NCBI GenBank assembly: GCA_019614645.1
Contig: JABWDB010000001.1
Coordinates: 1,798,001 to 1,862,000 of the forward strand
DNA from: Stratiolaelaps scimitus
Taxonomy: Eukaryota; Arthropoda; Arachnida; Mesostigmata; Laelapidae
DNA: 64,000 bases
Direction: 5' to 3'
Position 1 is the first letter of the stretch. Each line of letters begins with the position of its first letter. Of this stretch, positions 29,801 to 43,500 are shown in pieces. The notes under the pieces were generated by a model, which had not been told where the DNA came from, ran no database searches, and was given only the letters and a program-made list of their open reading frames with translations. The translations under genes were made by a program, and so were the position numbers.

Positions 29801-32246
29801 TTCAGTCGCTCGTTGTCAGTTTACCTCAGCAATATTCAGTATTACGATTCCCTTGCGAAGGGATACTGTGATTCACAAAAAAAAATCACGCAAACGCGTC
29901 TACTAATCGACGATGAGGTGGAGTCACAACGTGGACTCACAAATATCGAACCGTGTTTATGAATCGTGTATATATACATCTCTCTGTCGCTATAACAGTG
30001 GTCCGATACTCGTGATCTGCTCATCCGATACGTTGTTGTGCCAAAGTGTGAAAGCACACACCTCAGTGCGAATCCGCAGCTAGTCAACGGCAATTGTTTT
30101 TTCAGAATTTTCTAATTGCCTATCATCCACTGACTTGCGTTTGCTTGCCCAATTGTTCCCCAGTGCAACAGGTGAACACAAATCCTTCGTCGCTCCCGTG
30201 GGCCAGTTCCCGTGTGCGCCTCCAATCCCTCAAGTTATTTGTCCCATCGACGAAGCGTCTAGACTACCCTGTCCACTGACCCCTGACACCCGAGCCTGAG
30301 ATACAGTTGATTGTCAGCACCTGTCATCGCTTCGTCCTGCAACGTCGTCACCCGTTACAACGATGTTCCTTCCTGCGTGTCCACTACAATAGCTTCCATC
30401 TTCTGTGCGCCCCCATTGTGTCCCATCTGGCTTTGGCTTGATTTGCTCGATCGACAGTTTTCCCAACCTGGCGCTGCTTAGTTCCTTTTGTTGCTGGTGC
30501 TAGACCACAGAACCCAGCAAGCGTCAGGCTGGGCGCCGGCGCGGATCGGGCGGCCACAGAGCACTCGATATGCAGTCGGCGGGACAGCAACAAGAATAGG
30601 CAAACGCGCGGTTCCGCTGCTGGCGCTACCAGGTAGGGAAGGGGCTTGTCGCTATCCTGCTGCAAAACGGCACCGCGCGTCGCCGCTTACGACAGTGTTC
30701 CTCTCGCTCGCTCGTTCGTCCGTGGCCGTCTCTCGTATCTCGCTGCCGATCGCCTTCACCGTATGTTCTGCCTCGCGCGTTGTCAAATTCTGTACGATCG
30801 TGGTTGCACTTGCTCTAGAAGCACCGTAGTAGGGAACGGGTGCAGCGTATGGAAGTACCCGCGGACGCGGCCCCTTGTAGAGGACCCCTGGAGCGGAAGC
30901 AACTGAAGTGCAGTGAGGTGAACATATGAGGGAGAGAGTACGAACACCCGACGCCTCTGCCGTGGCAAGGAGGTGTTCGATCCTTGCTTCTCGCTGTCAT
31001 CCACGTCTATCCATCGGTCGGATCCGAGCCAACATCGAACGCTGGTCCACACGACGCGACGTAACTAACTAACGAACAAAGGCGGCAAGCAGCCCTGATT
31101 GTCCTCGCCCCATTTCGCGCTCCTCGTCTCCCCCTATCCCCGAACAGGTTCATATCAAAGCGACATGTCGAAATTGTGCTATCGATCGAGTAGATAGACC
31201 CGTCGAAGCCGAAATTCGACCCGATTCTGCCGTTGTGCAGAAATCTCGTTCAAATAACGATACGAAGAAGTGGAACTGAGTCAGTTCTTGGTTCATGCCA
31301 AGCGGGTGCGCGAGCCCGAGTGGAGCACGTTTATGCGCCTTACCTGAGCTGCTTCTGCAGCTGCTGCGGCTGCTGCTGTTGTCGCTGTTGAAAAGCCGAA
31401 GATGACTATGGCGGCGGCTGCAGCAGCAGCAGCCATCAACAGCTTCGATGACTCCTCGTGTTCTGCTCGGCGTTTGCTTCGGGCGCCGCCGGCCCGTTCA
31501 TTCGGTTCGTCCACTGCCAGCTCAGCGGTACCGCCTGCCCTGCTGCGAGAGCGCATTCAGCCGCCGGCGATAGCGGCGGCGATGCAAAGCCCTGCGAGGC
31601 AGGGAGTCCGTCAGTCAGCTGGTATCAGCAGCAGCACCAGCAGCACACTAACACTACAACAAGCGGTGCAGCCGCAATAAACCATCCCGAGACGAGACTT
31701 GTTCTGTCAGCTTGCCAGCAAGCTACACAGCAGCAGACTCTCCCTTCGTTGCCGCTCCCCGTACCTCGGCTCATGCATCGCGGCCTGTCGCTAGCGTTGG
31801 GACAACCACTGCCGCGTCGATAAACACCGGCAGAACCATCACAAGGAACAGCAGCAGCAGCAGCTGTGCCATGAGCAGCCGCACCAGAGGCGCCGGTAGC
31901 GATGGAAAAGGGGTGCTGGAACGGCGAAACAGCTGTTCCTGACTCATGCTGGGTGATCGGCAAGTGAGAGCCAGTTCGGATAGGCCGACCCCTGTCAACA
32001 CAGGTGGATTGCCGCTGACGACGACGACGACGGCGGCGGCGGCGACGGCAACCACCGCTGTGCGGATCGGGCAGCAACTGACGGTGGCCCTCCGAAAATT
32101 CGACGAAAGCACAAGAGAGGAGTTTGAAAGTTGAAGGCGACAACGGCGGTGGTGGCGGCGGCGGCGCCACCACCTTCAATTAGTTATTCTACAATTCGGA
32201 ATTGTGCTGAAGAGCTGCGCAAGCGGAGCGTTGCATTTTGGACTTC

Positions 32247-32283
<37 letters not shown>

Positions 32284-33325
32284 CTATATTTATATATATA
32301 TATATATAGCGGCACAAGTGTGAACTGTTGACGCTTGTTGCTGCTCGTATCGTATGGCCGTATAAAGTGAAGCTTCAACTGTGAACGCATTTGTTCGGAT
32401 ATATGATAGGCCGCCACTACCACAACTGGATATGTATGCTTTTGTGTTGAGGTGACGCTGTGCCAGTTGTAACGTCGGTAACACATTAAATCTACCATCA
32501 CACCAGTCAGATCAACGAACAGTCAGCCCTCAGTATATATATATACATATGTGTGTGTGTGTGAGCGTGTGCAGGCAACCTATACAGCCCCACTGGAATA
32601 GTGAGATGAGTAAAGACACTGTCGCGTTGTTGACGAGACAAACGCAACCGCTGTGACTGACATCGAGAGAAAGAGATGGAAGGAATCGAGAGCCATCATA
32701 GATGCTACGCATATGATGATCGTGACAACAATGCTGCTGCTGCTGCGAGGGTGGTGCCATTATGAATGTGACCGGTGAGAGTCGTAATAATGCACCGGCT
32801 CCATTGCTGTTTGTCGCCAATATGGAATAGCCATACCATCGGTCTATTCATATGACACGTACAGAAACACACCGTCCCATTTATACGGTCTATGCCTCCA
32901 ACTCAGAACGTTCCTGTGGTGGTCACGCTGTCGGATACGGGGAAGACGTCAGTGTCACTGATGGACGAATCGAAGCCAACTCCTCTGCTAAATAGTGTTA
33001 TTATGAAGTAATACCTGAAACAGTGGGCCCCAAACCGTCGGCGGGGTATCGACGCGCTTCCCGTCGGCAATCGGCGTGTGTGTTCGACCCGTTCTACCGA
33101 ATTGCCCCCCCGATGACAACGAACCCGGTAGAATGATTATCATCTTCATATGATTATTACTGTTATTAGCATCGTGCGACATCGCCGCCGACCAGCCATG
33201 AGCGTCTGCACCAGGAACTGCTCATTAGTTTTAGCAACATTAAATATGATCCAATGAACGGCCGTGTTCACCAACCCCAGCTCCGAATCAATCACAAACA
33301 CAGTCGCCGTTGGTCAGTTTCTATA

Positions 33326-33360
<35 letters not shown>

Positions 33361-36300
33361 TTCAGCTACCTAAAAGGGGCGTAATCGAATCGTAGCAACG
33401 CGTCCGGATCGCGCCTGAACGAAGACGAGAATAGCGGCGGCGCTCACTTCGACGGTGCCACTGTAACCACCGCGACCGTAACAATAAAAATATAATAGTC
33501 AACGTCGTCATCGACATTTTGTTGCCTTTTTTGTTTTCTTCACGAATCTGTTTGTGCGCGCGCGCACATCAGCCTCCCCGTTCTACCGTCCGGGCCGTGT
33601 CGATCCGTGAGTCGGTGTGTTTGTGTGTGTGTGTGTGCGTATGTGGTGGCTTCGTTGATTATTTGCTGTGTGGGATCGTATGGGTGGGTGGACGTCGATG
33701 TTGGCTTGGACTGGTTTGGGTCTCGGCTCTGCTTTTCGCCTTGACGTGATCCGAGCCGCTTAGCTAGGATACCGGCAGGCGTGCGGCGGTTGCATGCACG
33801 TTCGCTCTGGTGGCCGGCGACCGACACCCCCCCCCGCCTATCGCCCGCGCCCTCGCACCACCCGGGCCGTCGGCGTTTGAGCCCTAAACACCGGTGATCT
33901 AGTGAAACACTAACTGAACGAGCTACTGCTGGCTAGAATAGCTACTGTCAGATCGGCAAGCTATCCTTATGCAAGCACTGCAGCGGCGGCGGCTGCGGCT
34001 AAGGCCGGCTAAGCGAGACTGCTAGCTGGAAAGTAAGGCAAAGTCACGACCATGCGGACAAGCGAGCCGTCAGCTCATTGGCGGCTGTAGCAGAATGGCT
34101 CACAGTCAGCTGGTGAGCGGCGAACGCCAACCAATCTACTCGTCGCTCTGAGACACGGTCCTGCGCCGGGCGATTGAAGCTGAGCACCGACACCGGGCGA
34201 CAACACACCGCCAACGCAGAACACCCCGCTAGCTCGCTGGCTGGCTAGGGGTCTTGTCTTCAAGATCATCGATGTCGGATCTGTCGCATATACATACGCT
34301 CCGCACCGGCAAATAGCTCGACAAGCGAGGAGTGAACAGTGCGCCGTGAGAACGACGTACCACTACGCCGATCGTGCTGCTAGTGGTGACACGCTAGTGA
34401 AGTCGCAGACTTCACTTCGACGGACTGCGGCATTGGCGCGCACACACCACATCACCATAATACCACATCAGCATACGGCCACCATCATCTCGGTCGGCTC
34501 AGGCTGCCAGTTGTTCAAGTCTTCCAGAAGTCCAGCTGTACAATACATGCATCCATGTGTGTGACTGTGCGCGCATATCCCTCATCCGTTGTGTCCTCCT
34601 CCGCTCTGATGAACGCACAACTCTCTGCTGCTGCTGCCAGTTGACAGGCCTTCCATCGATCTATGCGTACACGATGCCGGTCCGTCGCAGATGGTGCAAT
34701 GTCATTTGACATACCCACACACACGCGCACACAGAACCAGAGACCGCTCAACCAATACATTGAACCACAATACGCCGGCCGACTGTTTGTGTTGGTCGAC
34801 AACGTGAAATAGAACGAGCCGCAGTATGGTCACGCAAGTGGACTCTGCCGTTGTTTGTGTACTGTTTGTGCTGTCGGATTTCTAGCAAGCACTTATGTCA
34901 TCGGATCAAATCTCATCGGCTCACCTAACCTAACCTCAGTTGAAAGTGCCGCGTTCGATGAAAATGAACTGCTGTTGTCGCCGAAGTCAGCATCTGCTGA
35001 CAGCAGCGACTTGTTACCTCTGACAACGTGAAACAATTACCCTCATCGTAAGAATCATTAGTATCTCAATTGCCATCACCAGGTGGATCCCTCCCTACGA
35101 AACTGACCTGGTATGAACTCGGCGTGGATTTGTGACCCAGTGCGTGGGGCGAATGTGTGAATGTGCTGCCGTACCGAGCGACGAGTGTACTGCTGGTGCT
35201 GTGGGAAAAAATGGTGACAGTTGTACGGGATGAGGATAATGACGCAAGCATGGATGCCACCGATGGAGTTGATATCGAGGCGCTGATCGTTCAGATCACC
35301 TCGGAGGAGGAAGAGGAACGCCGAGCTCAGGAGTTTGCCAGGAGGCCACTTCAGGAGCCTTGGCAAAGGCGGATCGCAGCTAAGATGAACGTCGTATGCA
35401 GCCCTATCAGCTATCCCTATCCAAGCATCGTGAGTGAGACACCGAAGAGCTACGCGGACGTGACTCTAATCTAATAGCAGTAGTTTGTCGCTTATGGCGT
35501 GCAGAACAGGCAGTTTCTTAAGGGAAGCCATCTCTTTCTTTTTTTTTTAGTTGCGGAAATTCGCCCAACCACGAATCGCACTGCGCGGGGTTGCGGGGTT
35601 CGTTCATGCTCAATAAAAACGAAATGACAGCTAGCTGCGCGTTTACATCTGTCGCCTTTACCTTCAACTCGAAATATCAGTGGTGTCGGCCCTGCAGCAG
35701 ACTGAATGTGCAATGACAGCCCGTTTGGCAAATGGTGGCAAACCACACCAACGGAGACATATAGAATGATGAACATTTTCCCCTATAAAGGGCACCGACG
35801 GATGAACATCCGAAGCGTGCAAAGAAATTTAAGTATATAGTTCAATGTCCCGGAGACCTGTGCGAACCATCAGTGACTCGGACGAACGCAGCGTTGACAA
35901 CGGCTGGGAATCTGTTACAAGTTTAGGCCCTATAAGTTGCCCCTTGTACCGGTTCGTCTTGCTAGAAATGTATTCATTCATAGCAACGTAATTGTGTGCC
36001 ATGTCCATTTCTCCCCTTACAATATACGTTTACCGCAAACCACCGGTGACTGGGACTGCCGAGGTCCACCCAGCCAAGCAATCTGTAGCTATAGTTCAAT
36101 TTCTGCGAGAGAGTTTTCAGCTCAATGTGGTCGGAGGCAGACAGTGTGGCAGCGTTTTACGTAGGCCCCAAAACCCCGACGTGGTTAGTTCGCAAGAAGC
36201 GTGATTTTTTCTGTCTCACTGGCCCTTCCTATCGCCCTGCTATGTGAGAATGATACGCCGGTCCTCCAGTTTCGCGTTCAGAAAACACGCGATTTGCCAA

Positions 36301-39300
36301 AAGCTAAAATTCATGACGTGAACAAATCGTCGGCGTGTCTCCGAACGCTGTCGACCTGTGTCTGCTGAACATATCTGTCGATAATGTAATGACGTTGCCT
36401 CTACTCGGCTGGTGTATCTATGCGCATGGAAGGAAGCGAATGATGTGTATTCGATTTGCAGAAGCAATAATAACGCTCTAATTCGCTGGCTTCTATTATA
36501 GGTTATTCGAGGCCAGTCTCTGTCACTAGCTGGTGGCATTGTGTCAATGTTGTGGGTTAGCCCAATATCAACGAACACTGAACAGCGTTTGCGAATACTA
36601 CTATCAACGATAGATGTCCTATTAATTCAGTTCGCTTGGAGAAGAAGTCGTCTGTTTAATAGGGCGAGCAGATTACGTTTTGGAGCATATTTGCAGCGGA
36701 CAAAGAGAATGCGCCTCGCTAAATTACATTGCTTGTATTCATATGGTGATAATGATTATTATTATTATTATTATTATTGTTATTATTATTAGTGTCATTA
36801 TTACCACTATTATTCGGCAAGTTTTTTTTAACTCGAATACGCATCTTCAACTAACCCTGAGTCCAATTGCGCGATGTAGAGTTCTAACTGCGGGAGGTAA
36901 ATGTGGGAATATTTAGCGCATCGGTCTATCAGACGGACGGCCCAAGCGTCACATATTGACGACAGCAGTCGTCACGGCAAAGTTCGTCATCACCTAAAAG
37001 CTGCCTGTTAATGACGGTAATTTCTAAATGATTACTTAACGAAAGGTAATTTCTAAATGATTACTTAATGATTACTTACTCCTCGTCACTTGTCAGCCTG
37101 AAGCTAATGTTACCTTGACATCGCATATGAGCGCACAGTATGAGCAAGGGTCATATTTATTTATGTACACTTACATTTACCGATGTTTTGCTGCCATTAG
37201 CATTGCCCGGTGCGTCATGGTCACATTGCAAATTGCGGGACAAAATAGTCGACCGGTGTTTGCATCCAGCAAACATGCAAGTAAATATTAGCCTATGAAA
37301 AGCGCGTGGATAAGCACACAATGATATACGGACCATTGACGAATGCGTTCACGCAAATTATTGTCATCACGGCTGAAACATGCACGTGCCTGCTGAAGCC
37401 AAGCTATATAACACATTATCCCTAAATCAATACAATACAATGCACCTTAATAACGATCTGGCCGCCATCGCCAGTTGCGAGCCATCAGCAACAACCGCGT
37501 AACGTAAACGATTGTTACTTAAACGCGAGCATCTCTCTCTCGCTCTCTCTCTCCTTGGAATACGGAACTCTACCCTGTGATAATATGGGCCTCCCTCGGG
37601 CCAATGTCGGCCTCGGCCCCGGTCCCCAGCTAATCCCCCCCCCCCCCCACAAAATCCCTAATTATTGTACGTTCGAACAAATATAGTGTATTGTTATAAT
37701 ATGGTCATTGGGATACATAATCATTTGGGATAAAACGTTGCTGTTGTTGTTGTTGTCTAAAAGCGTCGTTATTGCGGGTTTATCTCAGATGGACTCATCA
37801 AAGCAATCATTCTAAGGCGTTATCCTCCTCTACCCCCTCACTTGTGCAACTGAAGGATCACTACAGAAATACGACAACGGCAACACTTCTGCTATTGCCG
37901 GTTGTTAGCACAAGCTGTGCACAGTTCAGATTCGTTTTTTTTTTGCTTTGTCTCGACGGGGTCACACGCTGCTTTTTTGTGGTAGCGTTAGTTGTCGATT
38001 TCTCTCCCACTCGATCTCTGCCTGCTTATCCCTCCAGGAACGGCTTGTCCGGCATATGGCCCCCTGCATCGCTGCCCGCACGCCCGCCCGCTCGCCTGCC
38101 TCTGGTGTTCGGTTCACAACGCGCGGTGTTCGGTCATTCCGATTACGATGATTTGACGAACAGAATGAGAACAATTGTCAATATAGGCAAACACACGATC
38201 GTCTCTCTCTCTCCTATCCTCGCTCGCAGCTGTCAGAAACTCGACTTCTTCTGGATGTCGAATCGAGCACGCCTACTACGACTACCGTGATTCTGTGGAC
38301 GTCTATACTATAGCTGCTTTATGGTAGCGAGCAGTGGACAACGGACGAATTTCACGCGAAACGTTCTTCGAAAATGCTTCCTGAGAATTTACACAGATTT
38401 TGACAAAAATCGACTGCACTGCCGGGGTGTGTTAGTTTAACAGTTCAGAACGGGTCGCTGGAACGGATCTGAGATAGGTGGTACAAGTATAACATACACA
38501 TTGGCGTCACACGGTCGAAAAGGTTCGAAAATTAACAAAAGCAAAAAAAAAGGTGTAAATAGTAATAGACCGAGCAGTGGGCGTCGTTCCCCTTACGATT
38601 GTCGCGCTGATCGTTGTTCTACGCTAAATGCGTTGTGTATCATTATTTGTTTGCGAGAATTCAGACCCGTCACCTGGAACAATTATGTGGCATTGGCACA
38701 CACTTTGGAGCTTTTGAAAATACTCTTCCCTCGTATTTATATCATGCCTTGAATAGTCGTACGGTTCCGACGGAAATATACACATAGGAGTGTAGTGCAG
38801 CTCTTCTGCGGCACTCGGCTCATGAAGCTGTTCGCTATCTGAACAGAATGGAAAATCACTGTATCATTCCAATCTACAAATGCATGCACATGTTGCTTAG
38901 CTTCGAGTATGAACGGTTCGTTGCGATGGCGTTATTCTACACTGTTTCTATTCCACTGACGATATCAATGCCCTTATGCAATTTCCAACCGTTGACTCGA
39001 CTCATCCAGCAGATGACGATACGTTCGGGATAGAGCAGTACAATATACACCTTGTTTGACACAACAAACAAAGGGGCACAACGTATCAGCGCATCGATAC
39101 TCGGTATCATACACGACAGCTACAGCTGTCAGCGAATCGAATATCCTGGCGTATGAACGTTACCCGTTGGCAAAGTTCTGCCACTTGCTCAGCAGCTATT
39201 AGACAACAACGGCGTCATGCCGCTCAGCGACTCATTCCGCTGCTCTCCCCACAACAGTAGCATCTATATGTATTATTATTATTAATTATTATTATTATTA

Positions 39301-40110
39301 TTATAACCACGATAGTAGACGAGCCTACTGTTTTGTTGCAGTCGATCCGGCCCGTCCACTTGATATTTCGCTCGTACGCAAACGTAACGCGATGTTCACG
39401 AAAAACAACCTGGAAACTTGGAAAAAGCTGAAAGAGCCTTTCCTTTATTTCACGTTCGTCAACGCTGATTTTTGTCGCCAGTTTTCCCTGTCGTAAATGA
39501 CACTTCGTCCACGTCTAAACGTGTTAAATTTCCCGCTCGTTGCACAGTGCAAAATTCGCTGACTCCAGCCGACTCGGGCCGACTAACTAAGTGATGTTCG
39601 TCCGAGCGGTTTCGAGCGTCCCCCGCGGACTTATCTAATGTTCACAATACAGACGCGATGCTTCCACATAAGTGGTCAATTCTGCGAATGGTGTGTGCTC
39701 GCTTCACTCTTCTGGTAGCATCGCTACGCTACGCTGCGATTACATTTGATTGATCTGAAGGCATCGCGGACGGAGGAATTGCGAAGTGCGCCTCGCGACA
39801 GAAGGACAAACGGCCCGGTTGTGACGGCTCCGTTTGTGACGACAAATAAAAACATACAGCTAACGAAAAAAGCGAAGGGAATTGTATTTGAAGCGACTTT
39901 CTGCTTCTGCGGCTGCTGCGGCTGCTGATGCCGCCATCGCAACTCGCCAAATCGGCACCGACAGGTGGACACCGGGAGCTGTCTCCCCCCCCCCCCCTGC
40001 GCCGTAGTCAATAGAAGATGACGCATTGGCAGATTTCGTTGTCTCGGTGTTTTTTTTTCTGCTTTGCTGGTATTGAGTCATTGTGGATTCGGGTGAATTC
40101 CGGGAGAACT

Positions 40111-40162
<52 letters not shown>

Positions 40163-40517
40163 TTTGGTGGAACTTGATCTTCCTAATAAAAATATATAGA
40201 GTTTGTTTGCCGCTTGTGTTTGCTAGCATCGAGTTTCGGTGTGGACGGCTTGTGTGGTTTATGCAAGCCACATATGCATCTAACCAATAGAAGAATGAAT
40301 TCATAGATAGATAGATAGATAGATAGAGCTTGTGTGCGCTTTTGGTTGCAGGCTCAGACGTCCCGTACAACATATTTGAATTGTTGTAATATTCATTAGT
40401 GCGGCTAGCAATAGTTTATGTCGGAGCTATGTGGCAGAGGTGGGCGTTTAGATTTATGTGATTAGCCTGGTTAACTTGCTTAGTGCGAATACAGAATCTA
40501 TTTCAATTTATAAATAG

Positions 40518-40569
<52 letters not shown>

Positions 40570-43500
40570 CTACATAGTGCACATATAGTTGTTTATATAG
40601 TGATATCGGGTTGTTTTGAGGTTGCCATATCCGACACATAGTCGAGATGTTTGAATAGTCAACGAGGCTTATGCTGGATACAGGAGGTGGGGCTCCCGAA
40701 GAGTTTTGTTCATATCGTTGTTATGTGTCTTAAAAATATTTCCTCTCTTGACCAGGACAATCTGTCTAGCATCTGTCTTCTTTTGTTCAGATGATCTACC
40801 GTACAACTTGACGAGGACAATCTGTCTAGCACTTATATATTTAATGTTATGTGCAAGTATCATAGATGTTCATATGGCATCGGCATAAAATAGCTATTGA
40901 CACATTCGACTCTCAGATATATAGTTAACCAGGAACGAATTTGTAACAATAACCAATTTGTTTGTGTTTCTGTCCGTTTGTGGTAATTTCAGCGCGATGA
41001 AGCGTTCATCCTTGCCGAGTTGTTCGCGGCCGTCGAAGAGGGAAACCTCACGGAGCTGGAGGACCTTTTCGCTGAGCCAGGAGTCGATCCCAACATGAGC
41101 AATAAGGTACCCATTTTCTACCGCATACGTTGATCCAGAAGATATTAGCGCTTTGCATTATCGCCTTTAGTATCAGCAGGTCAGTTGGAGCATAACATAG
41201 AAGTTGGGCCAGTCTGACTAGCGACGACCACAAATTGAAAGGCGGAGAGTAGTCCACGTAAATGTGTTTGTAAAACACATGCGCGTGCAGTGCTCAACGA
41301 TAGATTGCCACTTACAAGGACGCCTTGTATGCCAGCTCCGAAGTTCGACTGGGGACCTTATGTGATATCCCCTAGGGTATATTCCCGTTTCGAGAATTGC
41401 CTGCAGTTCATTTTAAACATGAATAATAAATAATGAATCATATCAATGAGAAGCTCGTAGCCAGCTCGACGTGTTCGATATTTTACAATGTTGGCGGGTT
41501 GACAGCCATGGAACGACGATCCGCACCCGCGGAGGATGAAACCAAACTGCATCTCAGGCTTCTCCGAGAACAGAGAAAGTCAGAGAATCCTGAGCTAGGA
41601 GAGGGTACACTTGTTCTTTCTCCAGCAATATTCTAGCACTTTAGTAAGAATGTTATTATACGCTGGCCGAGGGATTCATCGTCCAAACGATTCCTTGGCC
41701 ACCTAGCGCTAATCGGTAACATGAACCGGTCGAGCAGAGGGGCGTCTGTCTGTCCCCTCATCTATGCATTCATTGATTCGCCACACTGATTGTCTGTTCG
41801 TCTATTGCGTCAATGCAACTCTACGTGGGCAGAGCGCGTAGGATACAGTGATAATGCATATCTGACCGATCTGGCTTTATGGCATGTCGAAATACAAGCT
41901 TATACTTGCGCAACAGTGTGATTGTGCTTTAACGAATTGATCATCTATTTTGTTCAACTCCGTTCACCCGTCCACCTTAAGGACTAGGAGAATTTCTCGA
42001 AAATCCCTCCCCCCTCTCTCTCTTTCTCTCCGTCTTTCTTCGATCTGGAGGTTCACGTCGGATGACGAAGTCGCCGCTGCTCATTTCAACTCAACTCAAT
42101 GATAACCGGTTCGATTTAGCACCGCTATCATAGTAATAATAATAATAATAATAGCAGTTGTGGTTGGTAGTGGTAGCAGAAGAGAGCAACAACAATTGTT
42201 GTGGTACCAGTACGGTGTTGTCAATGCCATCCGCGGCGTGATCTAGCGACGATGCTGCTGAAATCGCAGGCACCGCTTATTGTGGCCACGTTTATTTCAA
42301 TTCATTCTTGTTGTCGTTCAACATGTTATATCACCATCGCGCTGGCGTGTTACTGACTGACTGACACAAGGCCGCTCATATTTCTGGATTACATTGTTCG
42401 CAACTTCAGCAGCAGCAGCTGACGTCCATATCAGCAACAGCAGAAGTACTGGCGATAGTGGTTTAGTGGTGCTGGCAACGATCATCATCATAATAGTGAT
42501 TATAGCTTCTGACGACGATGACGACGGCGATGATGACAATTTTCAACGCGTTCTAAGCGATTTTACTTTTTGTTTTCCCATCCTGTCATCGCCCCAGTTC
42601 TCCTCTGATATTCACCGTATCAGCTGCTCGCGAAAGATCACATTCGGTCTGGAAACACTTCGCTTAGTGATGGGCTATTGTTTTTTTAGCTGACCTACCT
42701 TATAATAATAATTAATAATAATAATAATAAAAACAGTAATAATGATAATCATAATGATAGTGAAGCAACATCACGGAAGCCTATTCTATTTTATTTTCCC
42801 TTTTTGCATCGCCGGGTTTCTTCTTCTTTGCTTCGGCTGTGTGATTTTCACGCTGAACACACTGTGAAATTGAATGTGTCCGGCCTTCGCGATGTTGAAG
42901 ACGATGAAATTTGTCACTGAAAATAAACACAACGTTCGCTGTTCACGTCGACAACGTGAAATGTAGAATTCATAATTGCCTATTCAAGCAATGCGAAAGC
43001 AGTACCGTAGACGTTAAATGTTGGCTGAGAGTCAGCCCGAAAAAGTTTATGTTTAATTGCCTATTCAAACGGTACAATATTGCGATGGCGTTGATAAGCA
43101 ACTGAAAATATCACGGAGACAAGTTTTCGTACATAGGATTAGTGTAATCAAAAAAATATTCGTGGGCTAATTGATCCGCGGGAACGATAATGGAATGAGG
43201 GGACATGAATCTTAATTGTTCTCGATGTTGGGGATCCATGACGTCAATCATAATAATAATATTTACGCTTCGTGACGCTACGCAGGAAATGAAACTGAGT
43301 GTTACAGCGGACGCATGCAAACGTAATCTATGAACGGAAGTCAATAGTTGTACTATTGGCGCGTTACCAACGTTTTTTATTCGGAGCGTTTTTATTCGAA
43401 ACTCTTGAACTTTATATATATATATACATATACATATATATATATATATATGTGTGTGTATATACTCGCTCTTAATTCGTGAGAGGGAATAGTCAATTGG

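Larger units (their letters stand above)
6009..40992 (+). other. Intron 1, about 35 kb
   Basis: Begins GTGAGT and ends TTTCAG. Contains the alternative first exon, an internal TATA box, both transposon relics, one complete SINE, two trinucleotide-repeat zones and most of the microsatellites. I looked for kinase signatures (GxGxxG, HRD-like with KPEN, DFG with flanking similarity) and found no convincing exon. Long first introns usually carry enhancers, but no specific site can be named from sequence alone. Confidence 0.7.
35430..40992. other. Intron between alternative first exon and exon 2
   Basis: Holds (AAT)n at 36756-36792 and 39270-39304, a 33-bp near-duplicated motif GGTAATTTCTAAATGATTAC at about 37017-37070, C14 at 37635-37648, C13 at 39985-39997 and several TA tracts. 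No further exon can be supported. Confidence 0.6.

Noticed and set aside
31625..32179. 184-codon minus-strand ORF
   Set aside because: Pro, Arg and Cys runs come from CGG/CAG repeats; no domain and no splice context.
35133..35210. Extension of the alternative exon upstream as an internal exon spliced from exon 1
   Set aside because: An in-frame TGA lies at 35133, and none of the AG sites between it and 35211 is in phase with exon 1.
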